Positions 53,410 through 60,078 of a stretch of DNA of 64,000 nt are shown one piece after another. Both the position numbers and the translations under genes were made by a program. This DNA comes from Streptomyces rhizosphaerihabitans. Lineage in GTDB: Bacteria; Actinomycetota; Actinomycetes; Streptomycetales; Streptomycetaceae. Location of the stretch: NCBI RefSeq assembly GCF_025399795.1, contig NZ_JAODTZ010000012.1, positions 1 through 64,000 on the forward strand. Reading direction: 5' to 3'. Below the pieces are notes generated by a model. It saw only the letters and a program-made list of their open reading frames with translations. It had not been told where the DNA came from and made no database searches. The stretch's first letter is position 1. Each line of letters starts with the position of its first letter.

Positions 53410-54446
53410 TGCGCGCCGTCGAATTCAGAGGCCCCGGAAAAATCGAGATCGTGGAGGTGCCCGACCCGGTCGTCGAGAAACCGACCGATGCCGTGGTCCG
53501 CATCGAAGCCGCCGGCGTCTGCGGTTCGGATCTCTGGCAGTACCGCGGACTCGAGCCGCTTCCGGTGGGCGAACGGATGGGGCACGAATTCATCGGCTCG
53601 GTCGAATCGATCGGGTCGGCCGTGACATCGGTCCGGCCCGGCGACTGCGTCGTCGCCCCGTTCAGCTACAGCGACGGCGACTGCGCCGCCTGCGCGGGCG
53701 GCCTGCCGGTCTCCTGCCCGGCAGGCGGCGTCTGGGGCGATCCGGGAACTCCCGGCGGTGCGCAGGCCGAGGCGATCCGGGTGCCCTTCGCCGATGCGAC
53801 GCTCGTCCGGCTGCCCGGCGCTGAGCTGAGCGCCTCCGACATCCGGCGCTTCCTGCCGCTGGCCGATGTGCTGCCGACCGGCCATCACGCGGCGAGCCGG
53901 GCCGGTGTGGGACCCGCGACGCGCGTCGTGGTGATCGGTGACGGCCCCGTCGCGGCCTGCGCCGGACTCGCCGCGCGGAGACTGGGGGCCGAACAGATCC
54001 TGGTGCTGGGACATCATCCGTCCCGCCTGGCCGTGAGCAGAGCAGCGGGCATGGCCGTGGCCGAGGTCGGCGGGCCGGAAGCGGCCGCAGAGTTGGTCCT
54101 GGGCACCTTCGGCAGACCGGCGGACGCGGTGCTCGAATGCGTCGGCACCCAGGATTCGGTCGACGCGGCGCTCAGCTGTGTCCGGGACGGCGGCACCCTG
54201 AGCTACGTGGGGTGGCCGACGACGGGAGTGTCGATCCCGCTGCGCACGACCTTCGACCGAAACATCACCGTGTGCGGGGGACTGGCGCCGGTGCGGAACT
54301 ACCTCCCGGAGCTGCTCGCGGACGTCGTGAAGGGAACCATGGACCCGTCATCGGTCATTGACCTGGAACTGCCGCTCGCGGCCGCCGCCGACGCCTATGC
54401 CGCCATGGACCAGCGCACTGTATTGAAAGCCTGCCTCCGCAATTGA
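53409..54446 (+). CDS. Zinc-dependent alcohol-dehydrogenase-like oxidoreductase
   Basis: 345 residues, medium-chain dehydrogenase family. Catalytic zinc ligands: AAGVCGSDLWQY (Cys) and ERMGHEFIGSVESIGSAV (His-Glu). The structural zinc loop reads DGDCAACAGGLPVSC, with three Cys visible instead of four. Rossmann fold RVVVIGDGPVAACAGLAARRLGAEQILVLG, and VLECVGTQDSVDAALSCVRDGGTLSYVGWP. It oxidises or reduces an alcohol/aldehyde using NAD(P). In the context of a kinase and a nucleotidyltransferase it probably tailors a small-molecule intermediate. Confidence 0.88.
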   Translation: MRAVEFRGPGKIEIVEVPDPVVEKPTDAVVRIEAAGVCGSDLWQYRGLEPLPVGERMGHEFIGSVESIGSAVTSVRPGDCVVAPFSYSDGDCAACAGGLPVSCPAGGVWGDPGTPGGAQAEAIRVPFADATLVRLPGAELSASDIRRFLPLADVLPTGHHAASRAGVGPATRVVVIGDGPVAACAGLAARRLGAEQILVLGHHPSRLAVSRAAGMAVAEVGGPEAAAELVLGTFGRPADAVLECVGTQDSVDAALSCVRDGGTLSYVGWPTTGVSIPLRTTFDRNITVCGGLAPVRNYLPELLADVVKGTMDPSSVIDLELPLAAAADAYAAMDQRTVLKACLRN

Positions 54447-54469
54447 CGCGTGCGCGCTGTGCGGAAGAA

Positions 54470-54484
54470 CCTGCTTTCTGCAGG
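54470..54484. promoter_or_regulatory. Inverted repeat before the LuxR gene
   Basis: CCTGC (54470-54474) and GCAGG (54480-54484) form a short inverted repeat in the 280-base gap before the LuxR-type regulator. With the preceding A it contains an ACCTG half-site like those at 56.9 kb. A palindrome CCGCCTAAGGCGG lies about 15 bases downstream. Confidence 0.35.
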
Positions 54485-54726
54485 CGGTGGAACCAACTGC
54501 CCGCCTAAGGCGGCCGACGGTACAGTGGGGCCGGCAGAGAAATGGATGAAGGCGGGGCCGTTGCAATGTCCGGCCGCTTGCATGCCCACCGCTCTGAACG
54601 ATGTGCTCGTATGTGCCCTACGCCCTGATGGCCAAGAGGATTGTGTCTCCGATGCGTTGATGGAATGCCGGGACAGTCTTGATCCTCAGTGCGATCACCA
54701 GGCACGGTGTCGCCGGGGGAGCCGAC

Positions 54727-55389
54727 ATGCTCGAAGTAGCTGTCTGTTCGGACAGCGAATTATTCCGCGCGGGAATTCAACAGTATGTCGACAGTCACCC
54801 CGGTGGGGCCGAACTGGTCGACTTCGGGGGGGATCTGGCCCGACTGGTACAGACGCTGAACACGTCGGCAGTGGTGGTCGTCGACGGGCGCTCACATGTC
54901 ATGGCGCTTTCCGAATTCGCACGTGCCATGGACGGAAGCACCGCGATGGCGCCGCGTATGGTCGTGGTGGGTACCCCGATCACGATCAATGTGGCCATCG
55001 CGGTTCTCGAGGGGCCGGCCAGAGGGATCCTTCCCGCCGACTGCCGGCCGTCCGACTTCCACGCCGCTCTGCGGGCGGCCGCGTCCGGTGACTACTACCT
55101 GTCGGCCAGTGTCTTCAGCCCGCTCCTCGCCAAGCTGGGCGAAGCCGCCTACGTGGCACGGAACGACACCGCGCTGACCAGCCGTGAGGCGGAGATACTC
55201 GGCAAACTCGCGGAGGGAAGGTCCAGCGCCGACATCGCGTCGAGTCTGCGCCTGAGCAAGCGCACGGTCGGCTTCCATGTGTCCAACATCCTGTCGAAGC
55301 TGGGAGCGGGCAGCCGTGCCCAAGCTGTCGCGTACGCCTACCAGAACGGCCTGCTCACACCTCCGTCCCGGCCGTACGGAGGTCCATAG
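54727..55389 (+). CDS. LuxR/NarL-type regulator with atypical receiver domain
   Basis: 220 residues from ATG 54727 (GGGGGAG upstream). C-terminal LuxR HTH: LTSREAEILGKLAEGRSSADIASSLRLSKRTVGFHVSNILSKLGAGSRAQAVAYA. The N-terminal 130 residues have a receiver-like start (MLEVAVCSDSELFRAGIQQYVDSHPGG) and a VVVVDGRSHV strand in place of the usual phospho-acceptor V-D-L/V-M-P, so it probably senses without phosphorylation. No histidine kinase is nearby. As the only regulator in the cluster it is the likely local switch. Confidence 0.85.
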   Translation: MLEVAVCSDSELFRAGIQQYVDSHPGGAELVDFGGDLARLVQTLNTSAVVVVDGRSHVMALSEFARAMDGSTAMAPRMVVVGTPITINVAIAVLEGPARGILPADCRPSDFHAALRAAASGDYYLSASVFSPLLAKLGEAAYVARNDTALTSREAEILGKLAEGRSSADIASSLRLSKRTVGFHVSNILSKLGAGSRAQAVAYAYQNGLLTPPSRPYGGP

Positions 55390-55435
55390 GGGGACCGCCC
55401 CGACACCGGACACCGGACACCGGCCGTGCGGCCTG

Positions 55436-56779
55436 TCAGGCCAGGTCCCCCAAGCGGTCGAAGGCCGTCCGCACCCGCCGCATCCACCAGGCGACCGCTG
55501 CGTCGGAGGGACGGGGCAGCCCCTCGGGCCGATGGGCGGCCGTGGTCAGCAGCACGCCCAACTCGCCCGCGACGGCGTGGTACACGACGGCCAGGTCGAG
55601 CACGGGATTCCCTGGCGGCGAATCGGTCAGTTTCAGCCACATCTCCTCGAGCGCGTCCCGCTCCCCGTCGTCGCCCCAGGCGCTGTTGCAGAGGAAGTAG
55701 ACGAAATCGAGGTCGCCCGGGCCGTAGGTGGCCAGCCCCCAGTCGATGGCGAGCACATCGCAACCACGCACGCCGAGATTGGGCGGCCGGAGATCACCGT
55801 GCAACAGCGTGCTCGGCGCCTCGCGCCCGAGCCGGGTCAGCAGTGCGGACGGATCGGCGACCAGACGGAGCACGGCATCGGAGACCTTCGGATCGGCCCG
55901 CTCGGCGAAGGTCTCCCACATCCGGCCGATCAACGTGGGGAAATTGTCGGAGCTGCGCCAGTTCAGCAGCCGCTGCAGCGGTGAGAACACCCGCAGCCGG
56001 TCCGCGAGGGTGCACAGACCAGGGTGCGCCTGCCTTCCGAGGAACCCTGCGTGCATGTCGGCGGCCGCCGTGAGGATGTCGCGCGCCATGCGCTGCCGGC
56101 CTGCCCTCTGCGCCGAGTCGAGTTCCGCGGAGATGTCGTCCATGACGATGATCCACCCGCTGTCGTGCTGCCGGGCCGAGAGGACCGGAGAACGCAGGCC
56201 GGCCGGCAGCGCGGTGTAGACACCGTCGGTGAAGAGCAGGCCCTCCCGGCCCGCGTCCCGGCTCGCCACGGCAAGCCAGTCCCGACCCGGCCTGACGATC
56301 TTGACGACCACGGGCCGCCCGGACGGCAGGCGCGCGCTGAACAGGGCAGCCCCCGACAGCCCGTCGTGCCCGAACTCGGCGACCGAACCGGGAGCCACGC
56401 CGGCCACATCGTGCGGGACCAGAACCGGTGGTTCATGCGGTGCCGCCGACGAGACGAGATGCAGACGGATCCTGCCGGACTCCACATGCAGCTGGTGCAG
56501 TTGGCGCACGGGGAAGCGGGTTCCGCCCTTGACGATCTCGCGCTGCGTCACCACCTCGTAGCCACCGGGCGCGGCAGAAACCGACCACCAGGTCAGTCGT
56601 CCGGGTGGGCCGATGACACGGGGCCACGCCGCCAGGACGGCAGACGCTCCGGGGACCACCTCCGCGCGGCCGTTGGCAAAGCTCTCCAGCGTGCATTCCG
56701 GGTGATACCACCGCCGCAGGCCGGAACTCCGCCCGGTGGTGAATCCCTTGCGCAGCGCCGCCAGCAGTATTTCAGCCAT
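55436..56779 (-). CDS. NTF2-like domain fused to aminoglycoside-phosphotransferase-like kinase
   Basis: 447 residues. Residues 1-115 look like a SnoaL/NTF2-type domain (FTTGRSSGLRRWYHPECTLESFANGRAEVVPGASAVLAAWPRV...REIVKGGTRFPVRQLHQLHVESGRIRLHLV). The rest is an APH-like kinase: VVKIVRPG with Lys160, a helical lobe, then STLLHGDLRPPNLGVRGCDVLAIDWGLAT (HGD 327-329, DWG 346-348). It could phosphorylate a small molecule from the cluster, either as a biosynthetic step or self-protection. It runs against its neighbours and shares a 333-base control region with the permuted-SBP operon. Confidence 0.82.
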   Translation of the reverse strand: MAEILLAALRKGFTTGRSSGLRRWYHPECTLESFANGRAEVVPGASAVLAAWPRVIGPPGRLTWWSVSAAPGGYEVVTQREIVKGGTRFPVRQLHQLHVESGRIRLHLVSSAAPHEPPVLVPHDVAGVAPGSVAEFGHDGLSGAALFSARLPSGRPVVVKIVRPGRDWLAVASRDAGREGLLFTDGVYTALPAGLRSPVLSARQHDSGWIIVMDDISAELDSAQRAGRQRMARDILTAAADMHAGFLGRQAHPGLCTLADRLRVFSPLQRLLNWRSSDNFPTLIGRMWETFAERADPKVSDAVLRLVADPSALLTRLGREAPSTLLHGDLRPPNLGVRGCDVLAIDWGLATYGPGDLDFVYFLCNSAWGDDGERDALEEMWLKLTDSPPGNPVLDLAVVYHAVAGELGVLLTTAAHRPEGLPRPSDAAVAWWMRRVRTAFDRLGDLA

Positions 56780-57112
56780 TGGCCATCACGGGCAGCAGGA
56801 TTCCATGACGCCCACACTTTTCCCAGAGTGTCTCCGGCCAGGCCGAAAACAACCCTGGCCCGACCCGTGATTCACCTGTCAGTCGAACCGGCCGACCTGG
56901 CAGATTTACCAGGGTGCAACTGTTTGTATCCCCAGGTTCGCCAACCTGTCAGAAAGGACGTGGTCCGACGCCCGCACCGACCGTTAGCATATGAAGATCA
57001 CATAGCGCGAAGACCCATTGTGAAATCGGATGAAAGCGGTTCATGCCGGTTCACGCGACCAGCGAAAACCCCTCGGGAGTCCAGTAGTGGTCGAAATGAA
57101 GGGAATAGCGTC
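56780..57112. promoter_or_regulatory. Divergent control region of the cluster
   Basis: 333 bases between the kinase (leftward) and the permuted-SBP operon (rightward). GC is lower than in the genes. It contains three copies of ACCTGKCAG and two inverted repeats between 56874 and 56952, described separately, and no convincing short gene. The rightward start is preceded by AAGGGA. Confidence 0.6.
56874..56952. promoter_or_regulatory. Operator array: three ACCTGKCAG repeats
   Basis: ACCTGTCAG (56874-56882), ACCTGGCAG (56895-56903) and ACCTGTCAG (56944-56952). The first two are 21 bases apart (two helical turns). Two inverted repeats overlap them: CCTGG-N8-CCAGG (56896-56913) and CAGGTT-CGCC-AACCTG (56933-56948). 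Likely binding sites for a dimeric regulator, most simply the LuxR-type protein 1.5 kb upstream. Confidence 0.55.
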
Positions 57113-59071
57113 ATGACATCCACCGGCAAGGCGGACAACTCCGGCCGGCCGTACAAGGAAAGTTGTATGCCGCTGCCGGAGCTCTTTCAGGGGCCCCGTG
57201 TCGAGCGTCTGAACTATCGCATCTTCGCCGCCCCCGATGACGCCCTCACCGCTCTCGGCGCGGGCGAGATCGACCTCGTCGACTTTCCCGTCACGAGTTC
57301 GGATCCGCTACCCGAAGGCGTGGCCGTCGATACATGCCGCGACTTCGGGTACTACTTCGTAGCCTTCAACAACAGGCTTGCGCCCACACACTCGAAGGCC
57401 TTCCGCCAGGCGTTCGCGTATCTCCTCGACGATGTGAAGAAGACGGTCAGCCGGACGGTGACCTCGGAACGCGTCGAGGTCATGGACAGCATCATGGTCC
57501 AGTACTACGGGCGCCTGGTGAACCGCTACCTGCCCCAGTACGCGACCAGCGGTCCGGACGACGCGGTGGCCCGGGCGCTCGCGACCCTGGGCTCCGAACT
57601 CGAGGGTCTGGCCGATGACTCCGTCAAGTGCCTGATCACGACGAACGACGCCATCTCCAAGGCGATCATGGTCGCGCTCCGCGATCGCGTCGAGCGGTCA
57701 CCCGAACTCGCTCGCGTCATCAGCTTCGTCGAGACGACGCGTAACGACGTCGCCACCACCGTCTACTCCGGTGACGAGGGTGAGTGGCACATCTTCTGCG
57801 GCTGGCAGTACGTGCAGGACAACCTGTCGCGGTGGAACCCCGGTATGAGCAAGCTGCGCCTGTCGCTGGACTGGACCGCGGACTTCCAGTCCGCCAACAG
57901 CCAGACCCGCAACTACCCCGGCTTCAACAGCCCCGAGTACGACCGTGTCGCCCAGCAGTTCCTCACCACGCTGTACCCACGCGACCTGCGTGGAGCGGTC
58001 ATCACCGAGGAGCACCTCGAACCGTGGTGGAACAACGCCGAGTTCTGGGCCAAGGGCGGCGACGTGCCCAAGAACGCGGACGCCCTGCTGCTGCTGTGGA
58101 AGCTGCAGTGGATGATCGCCGACGAGGCGCCGGTGGTCCCGATGTTCGCGGCGTCCGTGCGCTTCGCCCGGAGTTCGGACGTGTTGGGCATCTGGAACGG
58201 TGACCCGCACGAGAGCTTCACCTACCCGGGGGCCAGCCAGCCGATCGAGTCGACGTACCCCGGCGGCACGATGAGCCACTGGACCTTCCAGCGGATCCGC
58301 AAGACCGATCCCGCGGTCCAGGAGATCAACCTCGGCGTGACCAACCGCCTGCGCCACATCAACCCGCTCGGGGTCGGCAACTACTGGGACGCCCTCATCT
58401 GGAGCCGGATGTACGAGTCCATGCTCGGACTCAACCCGTTCCTGCTCATGAAGGGCGTCGCCGAGGACGCGGTCAACCTCGCCGACTCCTTCCACAGCGA
58501 GTTCTTCAGCAGCGGCAAGATCCGCTACGCCCTGCACCTCACCGTCAAGCCCGGCGTCCGCTGGCATGACGGCGAGGACTTCACGGCCGAGGACGTGGCG
58601 TTCACCTATCTGTCGATGCTCGGCGCTCGCGGCCGCGAGCTGGCGAAGCGGAACGCCTCCACGGCCGAGTTCGAGTCCGCGCTGGTCAACGAGAAAGAGA
58701 TCCCCGCGTGGATCGACATGGCGCGCTGGCTGGAGCACATCGAGATGCCGGACGCCAAGTCCATCAGTCTCTACTTCACGCACAGCAGCCGTTACCTGCA
58801 CGAGTGGTTCGGTGACATGCCCATCGTCCCGATGCACATCTGGCGCCACCTCGGGCCGGACTACACCCAGCCCACGTACCGCGGAACCACGGGCCTGTAC
58901 GCCATCTCGGACGAGGCGCGCGGAGCCGGCGGCGACGAGTTCGCGGGCTGGCACGGCCTGGTGGGCACCGGACCGTTCCGCTGGACGCCGTCGAGCGACC
59001 CGCTGAACACCGGCGGCAGCCTGGTGCGGTTCAGCCACTACCACAATCGGTTGGAACCGATGGAGGGGTGA
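57113..59071 (+). CDS. Cytosolic, circularly permuted SBP_bac_5-type peptide-binding protein
   Basis: 652 residues from ATG 57113 (AAGGGA nine bases upstream). It has no signal peptide and no lipobox. The two lobes of a family 5 solute-binding protein are present in reversed order. Residues 28-395 match the C-terminal lobe (LTALGAGEIDLVDF, YYFVAFNNRLAPTHSKAFRQAFAYLLDD, NYPGFNSPEYDRVAQQFL, IADEAPVVPMFAASVR). Residues 403-645 match the N-terminal lobe (INPLGVGNYWDALIWSRMYESMLGLNPF, LHLTVKPGVRWHDGEDFTAEDVAFTYLSM, MPIVPMHIW and finally GLVGTGPFRW). Normal proteins of this family are secreted and bind oligopeptides for import. Here a cytosolic ligand-binding role is inferred. Confidence 0.78.
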   Translation: MTSTGKADNSGRPYKESCMPLPELFQGPRVERLNYRIFAAPDDALTALGAGEIDLVDFPVTSSDPLPEGVAVDTCRDFGYYFVAFNNRLAPTHSKAFRQAFAYLLDDVKKTVSRTVTSERVEVMDSIMVQYYGRLVNRYLPQYATSGPDDAVARALATLGSELEGLADDSVKCLITTNDAISKAIMVALRDRVERSPELARVISFVETTRNDVATTVYSGDEGEWHIFCGWQYVQDNLSRWNPGMSKLRLSLDWTADFQSANSQTRNYPGFNSPEYDRVAQQFLTTLYPRDLRGAVITEEHLEPWWNNAEFWAKGGDVPKNADALLLLWKLQWMIADEAPVVPMFAASVRFARSSDVLGIWNGDPHESFTYPGASQPIESTYPGGTMSHWTFQRIRKTDPAVQEINLGVTNRLRHINPLGVGNYWDALIWSRMYESMLGLNPFLLMKGVAEDAVNLADSFHSEFFSSGKIRYALHLTVKPGVRWHDGEDFTAEDVAFTYLSMLGARGRELAKRNASTAEFESALVNEKEIPAWIDMARWLEHIEMPDAKSISLYFTHSSRYLHEWFGDMPIVPMHIWRHLGPDYTQPTYRGTTGLYAISDEARGAGGDEFAGWHGLVGTGPFRWTPSSDPLNTGGSLVRFSHYHNRLEPMEG

Positions 59072-59074
59072 CCC

Positions 59075-60010
59075 ATGAGCATTCAGTACCTCGACCCTGA
59101 GAAACGGCTGCCCGAGCACCGTGCGGCGGAACTGACGCGCGCGTTCCAGGCACTGATGAACGCTGACCAGCGAACGGCTCTCGAGCTCATCCTGCCGTCG
59201 ACCAAGGACGAGGACTCGCTCGTCCGAGCGTTCGGCTTCCACTACCTGGGCGATCTGTACCACTTCCAGTGGGACTTCGATCTGTCCCTGACCGCGTACG
59301 AGAAGGCGGCGGACCTGTTCACCGAGAACGGGCACGAGCGAGGCCACGTTCTCAACGCGATGCGGCTCGCCGACATCTACGTCGACCAGGCGGAGTCCAG
59401 TGGCGACGCGGCCACGGCCGACATGCGCAGCGCCGAGGAGATGGCACACGCCATGCTCGACGAGGCCCACGCCCAGGCGGAATCCATGGGCGACCAGTTC
59501 CTCATCGGCTTCGGTCTGCACTACAAGGCGCTGTTCAAGACGGCCGACGAGGAGTGGCCGGCGGCCGCCGAGATCGCGCAGCGCGCGGTCGAGGTCCGTG
59601 CCGCCATGGGCGACAAGATCTTTGTCCTGAGCAGCCAGGCGCTGCTGGCCCGGGCCCGGGCCGAGCTCGGCGACTTCGACTTTGCCGAAGAACTGGCCGA
59701 GAGCACCTTCAAGCTGCAGATGGAGCGCAGTCTGCGGGCGCCGAGCCTGGCCACGCTGCAGATCATCGCCGTGATCAACGACCGCAGGTCACTCGCTCGC
59801 ACCAAAGAACTGACCAGCAAATTCACGGCCGTCGAGCCGATCGCGCGGACTCCGTTCATCTTCGGGGACGTCCCGGAGCAGGAGCTGGCGGTCATGGCCC
59901 ACTCGGGTGAGACGGTCTCGCCGATCGTCGGATCGGTCAGCCGGACGGACCGCAGGCGCAGTGCGCTGGTCACCGATCCCGAGGTGAAGTTGAGCGCTCT
60001 GCACTCCTGA
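59075..60010 (+). CDS. TPR-repeat protein of the cluster
   Basis: 311 residues starting three bases after the permuted-SBP stop, with GGAGGGG upstream, so the two are co-translated. Five to six antiparallel helix pairs of TPR type: FGFHYLGDLYHFQWDFDLSLTAYEKAADLFTENGHERGHVLNAMRLADIYVDQAESSG, AEEMAHAMLDEAHAQAESMGDQFLIGFGLHYKALF, AAEIAQRAVEVRAAMGDKIFVLSSQALLARARAELGDFDFAEELAESTF. The last 60 residues are less regular. TPR proteins often hold partners; the obvious candidates are the permuted SBP and the protease-like protein that flank it. Confidence 0.8.
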   Translation: MSIQYLDPEKRLPEHRAAELTRAFQALMNADQRTALELILPSTKDEDSLVRAFGFHYLGDLYHFQWDFDLSLTAYEKAADLFTENGHERGHVLNAMRLADIYVDQAESSGDAATADMRSAEEMAHAMLDEAHAQAESMGDQFLIGFGLHYKALFKTADEEWPAAAEIAQRAVEVRAAMGDKIFVLSSQALLARARAELGDFDFAEELAESTFKLQMERSLRAPSLATLQIIAVINDRRSLARTKELTSKFTAVEPIARTPFIFGDVPEQELAVMAHSGETVSPIVGSVSRTDRRRSALVTDPEVKLSALHS

Positions 60011-60022
60011 GATCTCCCGCGA

Positions 60023-60054
60023 GGGGTGTACGGAACCGATGTCCCGTACACCCC
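60023..60054 (+). terminator. Hairpin between the TPR and protease-like genes
   Basis: GGGGTGTACGG (60023-60033) and CCGTACACCCC (60044-60054) form a perfect 11-bp stem with a ten-base loop in the 68-base gap. No T-tract. It could terminate part of the transcription or protect upstream mRNA, giving less of the downstream protein. Confidence 0.6.
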
Positions 60055-60078
60055 CGTCGCTCTGCCTGGCGGAGGGCC

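Noticed and set aside
54546..54726. A Cys-rich open frame beginning MKAGPLQCPAAC between the dehydrogenase and LuxR genes, a tempting precursor
   Set aside because: It lacks a ribosome site and runs on through the LuxR gene in another frame with no stop near a plausible peptide end.
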